Below, in pieces: positions 29,355 through 36,867 of a stretch of 64,000 nt of DNA. The stretch lies in assembly GCF_002356295.1 (NCBI RefSeq), contig NZ_AP018042.1, forward strand, positions 2,264,361-2,328,360, written 5' to 3'. Under the pieces are notes generated by a model, which was given only the letters and a program-made list of their open reading frames with translations, made no database searches and had not been told where the DNA came from. The DNA comes from Labilibaculum antarcticum (GTDB taxonomy: Bacteria; Bacteroidota; Bacteroidia; Bacteroidales; Marinifilaceae). A program made the position numbers and the translations under genes. Numbering within the stretch: position 1 is the stretch's first letter; every line of letters begins with the position of its first letter.

Positions 29355-30170
29355 ATGAGAAAAATATTTTTTGCTTTGTCCGCATTTTCTATCCTGATTT
29401 CGTCCTGTTCTCAAAATTTGGATTCAAAAAAACAGAAAAACAATCCGAATGAACATTTGGTGATGGCAACGCTATGGTTTCAAAGAGCTTCGGAGTGCCG
29501 AGCATTGTATTATCAGGCATTTAATATGGCTAAACTTTCATTGGATAAACAATTATCTGCCGATAGTGATAAATCCAAACCAAAAGCTGTTGTTGTTGAT
29601 ATTGACGAAACCGTTTTAGACAACAGTCCTTTTGAAACCAACTCGATTCGTACTGGCAAAAGCCTTACCAGTAAGGCCTGGAAAGAATGGACCGATATGG
29701 CAAAAGCCTCCCCAACACCTGGATCTCTGGAGTTTTTGAAATATGCCGAATCCAAAGGTGTTGAAACCTTTTATATATCCAATCGCGACACATCTGCTTT
29801 GCTTAAAACAATCGAGAACCTTAAAAATTTGGGCTTCCCCTTTGCTGATAAGAATCATGTATTGTTAAAATCGGAAACAGGAATAAAAACAATTCGCAGA
29901 AATAAAGTTCTTGAAACTCATGATATTTTGATTCTTGCGGGAGATAACTTAGGTGATTTTGATGAATTTTTGCAAGATCGGTCTACTGATTTTGGATTTT
30001 CAAAAGTAGATCAGATGAAGGCACAATTCGGTGAGCGCTTTATTGTACTTCCCAATCCGATGTACGGTTCATGGGAAAAAGAAGTGATGAAAAGTGATGA
30101 AAAATTAAATCCCTCTGAAAAAGAAAATCTACGTAAGAAACAATTAATTGGATATGAAGAATTGAAATAA
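29355..30170 (+). CDS. 5'-nucleotidase, lipoprotein e(P4) family
   Basis: About 271 residues. The lipoprotein signal is MRKIFFALSAFSILISSC. The HAD-type nucleophile motif VVVDIDETVLDNSPFE is followed by FYISNRDTS and the acidic motif LAGDNLGDFDE. This is the class C acid phosphatase / e(P4) group, which removes phosphate from nucleotides such as NMN at the outer membrane. An ATG at 29328 would add nine residues; the inner ATG gives the standard short n-region. Divergent from the sigma operon and followed by a terminator. Confidence 0.92.
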   Translation: MRKIFFALSAFSILISSCSQNLDSKKQKNNPNEHLVMATLWFQRASECRALYYQAFNMAKLSLDKQLSADSDKSKPKAVVVDIDETVLDNSPFETNSIRTGKSLTSKAWKEWTDMAKASPTPGSLEFLKYAESKGVETFYISNRDTSALLKTIENLKNLGFPFADKNHVLLKSETGIKTIRRNKVLETHDILILAGDNLGDFDEFLQDRSTDFGFSKVDQMKAQFGERFIVLPNPMYGSWEKEVMKSDEKLNPSEKENLRKKQLIGYEELK

Positions 30171-30175
30171 GATGA

Positions 30176-30206
30176 AATCCCGATAAAATTTCGGGATTTC
30201 TTTTTG
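30176..30206 (+). terminator. Terminator of the e(P4)-type gene
   Basis: The perfect 9-bp stem AAATCCCGA / TCGGGATTT has a 7-base loop and is followed by CTTTTT, 6 bases past the stop. Confidence 0.85.
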
Positions 30207-30278
30207 GCAGGAGATATATCTCCACGAAAAATAAAATTATCTTTGTAAAAAATTCAACCGAACAAGTTCCTGATATAC

Positions 30279-31187
30279 ATGGCGCAATTTAATTCACACG
30301 ATGCACTTGTGAACAAGACTCCTTTACATGATTCATTGATAATATCAGGCAATGAATTTAAGGATTCCAGCACTTTGCAAATCACTAAGCAAATCACAGT
30401 AAATAAAGATACTAGAGCCTTTATCAGTCCACTAATTCCCACTTGGTCTGATTGCATCTTGTTTCCTGATTCTATACCCGCACCTATAAAAAACAGCACA
30501 GTTCAAGTTATCCGAGGTGAAAAAGGAATAAAAATCGCCTCATATAATAGCGATTGGATGGCTGGCGTGCTATTATTTGCATTAATTTTATTGGCGGTGC
30601 TAAGATTCTCATTTAGCAAGTTTCTTTTTCGTGTATTCGATTCAATGATCAACTATCAAACCTCTTCCAATCTTTTCTTAGAAAAAAACATGAGAAATTT
30701 ACGAGGTTCAATATTCCTCAACCTCTTGTTTTATGTGAATTTAGCCTTGTTTATTGTTCAGTATTTTGTTTATATTCTCTCATTAAACAAAACTCACAAC
30801 AATATTGTGTTTTTCCTATACTGCTTTGCCGGTTTAGTGACCTTGTATAGCAGTAAATTAATCTTTATTAGGTTTATTGGGTACGTTTTTAACGGAATTA
30901 AGGAGAGTAAAGAGTATTTACACACTGTTTCTATCTACAATAAAAACCTGGGCGTAATTCTGTTACCTATTACGCTTAGTGTACCATATATGGCGCAACA
31001 CGCTACACCTTTGTTACTAAATGGCGGCTTAATTCTAACTCTTATTTTTTATGTTTTTCGACTAATTAGAGGAGTTAAAATATTATTTCGCCAACATGTT
31101 TCAATATTTTATATGATTTTGTACCTTTGTGCTCTGGAAATTTTGCCCTTGCTAATGATTTACAAACTGTTGTATTTATTAGTATAG
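30279..31187 (+). CDS. DUF4271 membrane protein
   Basis: 302 residues. A soluble start of about 80 residues is followed by six or so hydrophobic helices (first at about 92-110, then 140-165, 170-190 and onward). The NLFLEKNMRNLRGSIFLNLLF and FIRFIGYVFNGIKESKEY blocks match the DUF4271 family, which in Bacteroidota usually stands directly before hemD, as here. Function unknown. A TATCTTTG element at 30238-30245 may be its promoter. Confidence 0.85.
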   Translation: MAQFNSHDALVNKTPLHDSLIISGNEFKDSSTLQITKQITVNKDTRAFISPLIPTWSDCILFPDSIPAPIKNSTVQVIRGEKGIKIASYNSDWMAGVLLFALILLAVLRFSFSKFLFRVFDSMINYQTSSNLFLEKNMRNLRGSIFLNLLFYVNLALFIVQYFVYILSLNKTHNNIVFFLYCFAGLVTLYSSKLIFIRFIGYVFNGIKESKEYLHTVSIYNKNLGVILLPITLSVPYMAQHATPLLLNGGLILTLIFYVFRLIRGVKILFRQHVSIFYMILYLCALEILPLLMIYKLLYLLV

Positions 31188-31223
31188 GTCGGTTAACAAA
31201 TTGTTGAACTAAACTCTACTATT

Positions 31224-31976
31224 TTGAAAATCAAGACGATCCTGGTTTCACAACCAAAACCACAAACTGAAAAGTCCCCGTATTTTGATTTGGCCGAAAA
31301 ATATAATTTAAAAATTGATTTTCGTCCATTTATTCAAGTTGAAGGAATTTCAGCCAAGGAGTTTAGACAAGAAAGAATTAATGTACTGGATCACACTGCT
31401 GTAATATTTACAAATCGTACGGCAATTGATCATTTCTTTAGAATTTGTCAAGAACTAAGAATAACCGTACCTGATGACATGAAGTACTTTTGTGTCTCTG
31501 AATCAACTGCTTTCTATCTTCAGAAATACATTGTTTATCGTAAAAGAAAAATCTTCTTTGGCGAGAAACGATTTGAAGATTTAATAGAAATAATATTGAA
31601 GCACAAAGGAGAAACGTATTTGGTTCCTCTTTCAGACATTCACAAACAATCCATTCCTGAATTGCTTACTAAGAATAAAATCAAATATTCAAAAGCAATT
31701 TTATATCGTACCGTTAGTAGCGACTTGTCTGATTTGGCTCATGTTAATTATGATGTTTTAGCTTTTTTCAGCCCTTCTGGAATTGCATCTTTGCTTCAGA
31801 ATTTTCCTGAATTTAAACAAAACAATACTCTAATTGCAGCATTTGGACCTTCAACATCAGAGGCTGTTACATTAAATAACTTACGACTTGATATTCTAGC
31901 TCCAATGCCTCAAGCTCCGTCTATGACAATGGCTCTTGATCAGTTCATTAAGAAATATAACAAGGAGAATAAATAA
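31224..31976 (+). CDS. hemD: Uroporphyrinogen-III synthase
   Basis: 250 residues. The start KIKTILVSQPKP, VIFTNRTAIDHFF and the late LAFFSPSGIASLLQNFP and AAFGPSTSEAV motifs fit HemD, which closes hydroxymethylbilane to uroporphyrinogen III in haem and corrin synthesis. The start codon is TTG at 31224; there is no ATG before the conserved VSQPKP. Other hem genes are not near. It ends just before a strong hairpin. Confidence 0.9.
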   Translation: MKIKTILVSQPKPQTEKSPYFDLAEKYNLKIDFRPFIQVEGISAKEFRQERINVLDHTAVIFTNRTAIDHFFRICQELRITVPDDMKYFCVSESTAFYLQKYIVYRKRKIFFGEKRFEDLIEIILKHKGETYLVPLSDIHKQSIPELLTKNKIKYSKAILYRTVSSDLSDLAHVNYDVLAFFSPSGIASLLQNFPEFKQNNTLIAAFGPSTSEAVTLNNLRLDILAPMPQAPSMTMALDQFIKKYNKENK

Positions 31977-32007
31977 ATTATATCTTTGAAAATATAATAG
32001 AACAAGG

Positions 32008-32033
32008 AAAGGGGAAATTATTCCCCTTTTTTT
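32008..32033 (+). terminator. Terminator between hemD and rnpA
   Basis: The 9-bp stem AAAGGGGAA / TTCCCCTTT has an ATTA loop and is followed by TTTT. It lies 32 bases after the hemD stop and only 17 bases before the rnpA ATG, so rnpA needs read-through or a start site inside this short interval. Confidence 0.88.
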
Positions 32034-32049
32034 GTCGATTTTTGTAATT

Positions 32050-32496
32050 ATGGAAGAATTGAATCGCTTCACATTTAAAAAGGCGGAAAGACTGACTCAC
32101 AAAATCCTTATCGGAAAGCTTTTTTCAGAAGGTAAAGGATTTATTTGTTACCCGTTTCGAATTGTCTGGAAAGAAGCGAATCTCAATTCCGAATATCCTG
32201 CACAAGTTGCCATAACAGTATCAAAACGAAGTTTTAAAAAAGCAGTTACCCGGAATTTGTTAAAAAGACGAATTCGTGAGATTTACCGACTCAACAAAAC
32301 AGAATTCTATAGTGAATTAGAGATCATAAATGTAAGACTTGCTTTTATGATCGTATATTTGCCAAAAACGATACTCAAAACTTCCGAAATGGAAGACAAG
32401 TTGATTAAAGCCCTTAAAAGATTACCGAAAGAATATGAAAAGCATTCTCAACTTTCTGAAAAAGACGATTCTGTTCATCATGATACTTCCAATTAG
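32050..32496 (+). CDS. rnpA: Ribonuclease P protein component
   Basis: About 148 residues. The motif [27 protein letters not shown] is the RNR signature that binds RNase P RNA. A frame extension to a TTG at 32032 would begin within the T-run of the preceding terminator, so ATG at 32050 (MEELNRFTF) is used. It overlaps yidD by 62 bases, a common pairing, but rpmH and dnaA are absent nearby. The Lys-rich C-terminus is slightly long for the family. Confidence 0.95.
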   Translation: MEELNRFTFKKAERLTHKILIGKLFSEGKGFICYPFRIVWKEANLNSEYPAQVAITVSKRSFKKAVTRNLLKRRIREIYRLNKTEFYSELEIINVRLAFMIVYLPKTILKTSEMEDKLIKALKRLPKEYEKHSQLSEKDDSVHHDTSN

Positions 32497-32677
32497 GTTT
32501 TATCAATATGTAATTTCACCTTTAACGCCTTCTGCCTGCAGGTACACTCCCACCTGCTCCTCATATGCCATTCAGGCTCTAAAAAAACACGGTCCTTTTA
32601 AAGGAAGCTACCTTGCGATTAAAAGAATCTTTTCATGCAATCCCTGGGGTGGACATGGTCACGATCCTGTTCCATAG
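32435..32677 (+). CDS. yidD: Membrane protein insertion efficiency factor YidD
   Basis: 80 residues. It carries the family blocks [23 protein letters not shown] and [18 protein letters not shown] and an N-terminal amphipathic/hydrophobic helix. YidD sits at the inner membrane and helps YidC-dependent insertion. It overlaps the end of rnpA by 62 bases in another frame, which implies coupled translation. Confidence 0.97.
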   Translation: MKSILNFLKKTILFIMILPIRFYQYVISPLTPSACRYTPTCSSYAIQALKKHGPFKGSYLAIKRIFSCNPWGGHGHDPVP

Positions 32678-32819
32678 ATACGCTTTCATAAAAAAATCAA
32701 TTCCCCTCTTGTATTTAGAACTATTCTTAATAAATTGCCGTATAATCATATTCGTACATTTATTATTTCCTCTTCTCATTGAATTCGAGTGCTGTAGGGT
32801 TAACAAATGTTAAAGTCAA

Positions 32820-32848
32820 TTGTTTTAAAAAGGGAATAATTATATTTG
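32820..32848 (+). promoter_or_regulatory. Promoter of the S41 protease gene
   Basis: TTG (32820-32822), an 18-base spacer and TATATTTG (32841-32848) match the Bacteroidota -33/-7 consensus well. The transcript would start near 32853, leaving a leader of about 110 bases that includes an unusual G-rich stretch. Confidence 0.65.
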
Positions 32849-32962
32849 TTTCAACCTACATATTATTTTTCTTCTTTGAATTTGTAAATTCGTGGGGTTG
32901 GGGATAGCAAAAGCTAGGCTGCGGGGAGAATTAATTTAACATATCATTTTAAACAAAAACAT

Positions 32963-34648
32963 ATGAAGCTTCGAAAAAAATCGGGAGCCATCTGGTTACT
33001 TGCTGTTTTACTTTTTTGTAGTGCAGCTTTCTGGGGGTTTAGCAGGGATGAAAGAAATTTTGAAATCAGCAAAAACTTAAATATTTACTATACTTTATTT
33101 AGAGAGCTGAATCTATTTTATGTAGACGAAATTGATCCTGGTGACTTGGTGAAAAAGAGCATGGATGCCATGTTGACTACACTTGATCCTTACACAACTT
33201 ACATTTCCGAAGCTGAAATTGAAGACTTCAAGTTAATGACAACAGGTGAATATGCCGGTATTGGTTCATTAATCAGCAAACACAAAGACGAAGTTATTAT
33301 TGCTGAACCTTACGAGGGATTTCCTGCATTTAAAGCTGGTTTAAAAGCTGGAGATGTATTACTTGAAATTAATGGTATATCGGTATTGAAAAAGACTACT
33401 GATGATGTAAGTAGTCTGCTAAAAGGACAACCTAATGTTCCTCTTACAATTAAAATAAAACGACCGGGTACTGACAAAACCATGGAGAAAAAACTGGTGC
33501 GCGAAAACATTCAGTTAAAAGCAGTTCCTTACTATGGAATGGTTTCTGATTCTATTGGCTACATTCTTTTAAACCAGTTTACAGATAAAGCTGCCGGAGA
33601 AATTAAAGTGGCTTTAAAAGATCTAAAAGAACAAAATGCAAAGTCGATTGTATTGGATTTAAGAAGTAATCCGGGTGGATTATTAGATCAGGCAATTGAA
33701 ATTGTTAACCTTTTTGTAGAGAAAGGTGAAGCTATTGTAAATACTAAAGGGAAAGTTTCACAATGGGACAAGTCTTACAAAGCAACTAAAACACCTTTTG
33801 ATGCCCAAATTCCAATTGCTGTTTTGGTAAACAGAGGGTCGGCATCGGCATCGGAAATTGTTTCGGGCGCAATTCAGGATCTCGACAGAGGCGTTGTAAT
33901 TGGACAAAGAACCTTTGGTAAAGGCTTAGTTCAAACAACCAGAAATCTTACCTATAACGCAAAATTAAAGGTAACTACGGCGAAGTATTACATTCCTAGC
34001 GGAAGATGTATTCAAGCTCTTGATTACAGCAACAGAAATGAAGATGGCAGCGTTGGAAAAATTGCAGATTCTCTAATCACCGAGTTTCATACAAAAAATG
34101 GTCGTTCGGTTTTTGATGGCGGAGGAGTTCTTCCCGATCTAAAAATTGAGTCGGAAAGATACAGTAGCTTAACGATCAACTTGATTCGTAATTTTATGGT
34201 CTTCGATTACGCTACTCTGTATGCAAATACAAATGATAACATATCTGGTTCAAAGGAATTCAAAATCTCAGATCAAGAGTTTGATAAGTTTACTAAATTC
34301 ATTAAGGAACAGAAATTTAAGTACGAATCGGAAAGTACCGAAATTCTTGATGCGTTAAAAAAAGCAGCAAAAGAAGAAAAATACTTTGACATATCAGAGG
34401 ATGAATTTGAGGCACTTGCATTAAAGCTTACACCTGATTTGGATCGCGATTTAACTCGTTTTAAAGACGAGATTAGTGATTTATTAGCTCACGAAATTAT
34501 TAAACGGTATTACTACCAAAAAGGGGGTATCGAATACAGTTTACAAGAAGATCCAACTCTTTTAAAAGCCATTGAAGTTCTTGAAAATAAAACGGAATAC
34601 TTAGGTATTTTAGATGGTAGTATCGGCTTGCATGCTTTAAATAAGTAA
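32963..34648 (+). CDS. S41 family C-terminal processing protease
   Basis: 561 residues. It has an N-terminal membrane anchor or signal (IWLLAVLLFCSAAFWGF), a PDZ domain (about 100-180) and an S41 protease domain with Ser295 in GSASASE and Lys320 in TFGKG forming the Ser-Lys dyad. The 200-residue C-terminal region is helical and charged. Such CtpA-like enzymes cut the C-termini of periplasmic proteins. It has its own promoter, and the gene is followed by a long bidirectional terminator. Confidence 0.95.
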   Translation: MKLRKKSGAIWLLAVLLFCSAAFWGFSRDERNFEISKNLNIYYTLFRELNLFYVDEIDPGDLVKKSMDAMLTTLDPYTTYISEAEIEDFKLMTTGEYAGIGSLISKHKDEVIIAEPYEGFPAFKAGLKAGDVLLEINGISVLKKTTDDVSSLLKGQPNVPLTIKIKRPGTDKTMEKKLVRENIQLKAVPYYGMVSDSIGYILLNQFTDKAAGEIKVALKDLKEQNAKSIVLDLRSNPGGLLDQAIEIVNLFVEKGEAIVNTKGKVSQWDKSYKATKTPFDAQIPIAVLVNRGSASASEIVSGAIQDLDRGVVIGQRTFGKGLVQTTRNLTYNAKLKVTTAKYYIPSGRCIQALDYSNRNEDGSVGKIADSLITEFHTKNGRSVFDGGGVLPDLKIESERYSSLTINLIRNFMVFDYATLYANTNDNISGSKEFKISDQEFDKFTKFIKEQKFKYESESTEILDALKKAAKEEKYFDISEDEFEALALKLTPDLDRDLTRFKDEISDLLAHEIIKRYYYQKGGIEYSLQEDPTLLKAIEVLENKTEYLGILDGSIGLHALNK

Positions 34649-34687
34649 AAGCAATACACTTAAAATCCACAACTAAATTGATATTAG

Positions 34688-34725
34688 AAAAGCTCATTTC
34701 TTCGCATGAAGAAATGAGCTTTTTA
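34688..34725. terminator. Bidirectional terminator, copy 1 of 3
   Basis: A perfect 16-bp stem (AAAAGCTCATTTCTTC and its complement) with a GCAT loop lies between the convergent protease and LytTR genes. T-runs occur on both strands. Related hairpins with the same outer stem AAAAGCTCATT are at 36132 and 36813. Confidence 0.9.
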
Positions 34726-34744
34726 TTTGCATGACATTTTATAT

Positions 34745-35512
34745 TTATTGTACTACCAAAGATTCTTTAACTTGTTTTCTGTAGGTTCGTCCGATATTTA
34801 ATTGGATATCATCCACTAAAATATGATCGTAAGAAAAACTCTTAAGCCAATCTTTATTAATGATAAATGAACGATGAATCCGTAAAAAACTATCAGGCAA
34901 TATATCTTCCAAACTACTGATTTTTTCTTTCGTTTTAATTTTCTCAGTACTGGTATGAATATGTACATAGTCGGCTAAACTCTCAATATATTTGATATCT
35001 GAAAACTTAATTTTAATTGTTTTCCGATTGGATATAATCTCCAGGTAGGCTTGTTTCAATTTTTCTTTTTCAAACAGAAACTCTTGAATAACTTGCTGTT
35101 TTTCCCTAATCTGCCGACTCATTAAGAGAAAGGAGCCAATAAATACCATTAAATAAAGTAGGGCGGCCAAGAGAAATGTATTTGAGGCATTTGGCCCAAG
35201 ATTTCCAAAGTTAAAATTCCCCAAATATATAAAAGAAAACATCAGTACGATAGTCTCCAAATACATAGATACCACCGCCGTATAAAATGAATACAAACCA
35301 AACCTCACATATTTCTTTTGCATGTAATATCGCGGAACAAGAAAATAATTAAAGAAATACGAGGTGCCAAGGACAATTGGTAACAACATACTTATGAAGA
35401 AAAATGCGGCTACATTGTTTCCCCATGACAATCCAAAAACCAGCGTTAAAATAAGAAGAACAAAAATCCAGTAAAAAATATGATAGTATGGATTTGACGA
35501 TTTTTTAATCAT
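34745..35512 (-). CDS. Membrane-bound LytTR transcriptional regulator
   Basis: 255 residues. Four membrane helices (about 12-31, 34-54, 65-90 and 108-128) are followed by a short coiled linker and a C-terminal LytTR DNA-binding domain: IKFSDIKYIESLADYVHIHT...LPDSFLRIHRSFIINKDW...LNIGRTYRKQVKESL. No receiver domain is present, so signalling probably passes through the membrane part. It is divergent from a small ExbB-like gene. A broken copy of its 3' end lies at 36187-36322. Confidence 0.92.
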   Translation of the reverse strand: MIKKSSNPYYHIFYWIFVLLILTLVFGLSWGNNVAAFFFISMLLPIVLGTSYFFNYFLVPRYYMQKKYVRFGLYSFYTAVVSMYLETIVLMFSFIYLGNFNFGNLGPNASNTFLLAALLYLMVFIGSFLLMSRQIREKQQVIQEFLFEKEKLKQAYLEIISNRKTIKIKFSDIKYIESLADYVHIHTSTEKIKTKEKISSLEDILPDSFLRIHRSFIINKDWLKSFSYDHILVDDIQLNIGRTYRKQVKESLVVQ

Positions 35513-35668
35513 TTGTAAATACTTGATTATTGTTTATAGAACTAAGTACTGCTTCGCTTAGGGCAAGATAAAACTTGCTTGCTCGAGAAATTTTCAACTA
35601 ATTTAGCATAGAAAATAAAGATATCTAAACAAAGTCGATAAACGACAGGTATAGAACCCTATTCGACC

Positions 35669-35699
35669 TTGCCTGAAAACTACTGATCACCTTACTTTG
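35669..35699 (+). promoter_or_regulatory. Candidate promoter of the ExbB-like gene
   Basis: TTG (35669-35671), a 20-base spacer and TTACTTTG (35692-35699) resemble the -33 TTG / -7 TAnnTTTG consensus with one mismatch. The transcript would start about 28 bases before the ATG at 35733. Confidence 0.4.
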
Positions 35700-35732
35700 G
35701 AGGTATTAGTATTAATCTTAAAAAGTAAAAAT

Positions 35733-36128
35733 ATGAAAGACATGTTTTTTATGGGTGGTCCTATCTTTATGGGTATCCTTAGCCTACTTCTTATTGCTAT
35801 GGTATCGTGGATTGCTTATCATTTTATTGGTGTTCTATTTTCCAAAAATACAATATTGGAACAAACACTTCGAAAAGTAGGGTATGGAAAATCAATCGGT
35901 TTATTTGCCCTGATAATTGGCATACTTGGACAGCTGCTTGGATTATTCAATGCGTTTTCGGTAATAGAACAAGCTGGCAATATTTCTCCAAGTGTGATTT
36001 ATGGCGGAATAAAAGTTTCAATGATCCCCACATTTTATGGAATCATTATTTACCTCCTCTCTATCCTATTGTGGTTTGTTGCCAGTATTTTAATTGAAAA
36101 AAAACTAGAAAAGCAGGCGATTTTGTAA
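35733..36128 (+). CDS. Small MotA/TolQ/ExbB-like membrane protein
   Basis: About 131 residues with three hydrophobic helices. The core IIGILGQLLGLFNAFSVIEQAG...IYGGIKVSMIPTFYGIIIY resembles the conserved helix pair of MotA/TolQ/ExbB proton channel proteins, but the large cytoplasmic loop and a partner ExbD/TolR gene are missing. It lies divergent from the membrane LytTR regulator and is its likely target. A TTG 36 bases upstream would extend the frame, but it overlaps the predicted promoter. Function is unknown beyond the family likeness. Confidence 0.8.
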   Translation: MKDMFFMGGPIFMGILSLLLIAMVSWIAYHFIGVLFSKNTILEQTLRKVGYGKSIGLFALIIGILGQLLGLFNAFSVIEQAGNISPSVIYGGIKVSMIPTFYGIIIYLLSILLWFVASILIEKKLEKQAIL

Positions 36129-36131
36129 CAA

Positions 36132-36166
36132 AAAAAGCTCATTCTTGTTGCAAGAATGAGCTTTTT
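36132..36166. terminator. Bidirectional terminator, copy 2 of 3
   Basis: A 16-bp stem (AAAAAGCTCATTCTTG and complement) with a TTG loop begins 4 bases after the ExbB-like stop. The sequence after it, TTATTTGCATGACA, is identical to that after copy 1, so the duplicated block includes the downstream flank. Confidence 0.92.
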
Positions 36167-36186
36167 ATTTGCATGACAGTAAATAT

Positions 36187-36322
36187 TTAGTGTACTCCCA
36201 AGGAGTCTTTAACTTGTTTTCGATAAGTTCGTCCGATATTTAATTGGATATGATCTACTTAAACCTGATTGTAATAAAATCTCTTTATTAATGATAAAGG
36301 AACGATGAATCCGTAAAAAACG
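36187..36322 (-). pseudogene. Decayed fragment of the LytTR regulator gene
   Basis: On the minus strand the segment reads FLRIHRSFIINK and, after a small deletion and frame change, QLNIGRTYRKQVKDSLGVH plus a stop. These match the C-terminal DNA-binding part of the intact LytTR protein (FLRIHRSFIINKDW...QLNIGRTYRKQVKESLVVQ). Bases flanking the stop also match. The rest of the gene is gone. It is a remnant of a second copy. Confidence 0.85.
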
Positions 36323-36524
36323 GACAAAATTTACTTACTCCCTTTTTCAGTAAACCCTAGCTAGGGGTAACTGATGGTATTTGCCATGAAATATACAATC
36401 ACAACAGGCATTCATTTCGCTTCTCTCAAACCAGCCATCTTATTAACAATAATTTCGCGACAAAACCCTTAAAACCCAACAGAAATAGGCATTTTACAGA
36501 AAAATATCCAAATTAAGGGAGGTC
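36323..36524. other. Non-coding stretch between pseudogene and repeat array
   Basis: About 200 bases without a credible gene on either strand. The only clear structure is a perfect 12-bp palindrome CCCTAGCTAGGG at 36355-36366. Nothing recognisable of the N-terminal LytTR or ExbB-like coding sequence remains by eye. Confidence 0.6.
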
Positions 36525-36732
36525 GTTATTATTTGTTAATGGCTCCACCAAGGGCTTAGGCAAGGCATTATTATTTGTTAAAGGCTCCACTAAATGATAA
36601 TACGTTCATTATTATTTGTTAATGACTCCACTAAAGGCTTAGGCTAGCCATTATTATTTGTTAATGGCTCCACCAAATGAAAAAACGTCCATTATCATTT
36701 TATAATAGCTTCTCGAAAGGCTTAGGCGAGCG
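36525..36732. repeat. Tandem array of alternating 42- and 41-bp units
   Basis: Five contiguous units begin with ATTATTATTTGTTAATGGCT or a variant, at 36525, 36567, 36608, 36650 and 36691. Units 1, 3 and 5 (42 bp) end in AAAGGCTTAGGCNAGCC-like sequence. Units 2 and 4 (41 bp) end in AAATGATAAAACGTCC-like sequence. The true period is thus an 83-bp pair. All frames carry stops, so the array is non-coding. A weak sixth unit may follow to about 36773. Confidence 0.93.
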
Positions 36733-36812
36733 TCTGCAATTTATTACAGGCTTCGTTAGATTAAAGAATCACATTATAGTGAACCCTATAATAGCAGTAA
36801 ATTTTGTAACAA

Positions 36813-36847
36813 AAAAAGCTCATTCTTGTAGCAAGAATGAGCTTTTT
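36813..36847. terminator. Bidirectional terminator, copy 3 of 3 (polA side)
   Basis: A 16-bp stem AAAAAGCTCATTCTTG and complement with a TAG loop. The 13 bases before it (ATTTTGTAACAAA) match those before copy 2, including the ExbB-like stop codon. It now ends polA on the minus strand, 21 bases beyond that gene's stop. Confidence 0.92.
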
Positions 36848-36867
36848 AAATTTCTATCTATTGTGAA

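Noticed and set aside
36525-36732. Repeat array considered as a CRISPR
   Set aside because: Units are directly joined with no unique spacers, alternate in length, and no cas genes are present.
36129-36850. Insertion sequence as cause of the duplicated hairpins
   Set aside because: No transposase frame, no terminal inverted repeats apart from the terminators themselves, and no target duplication visible.
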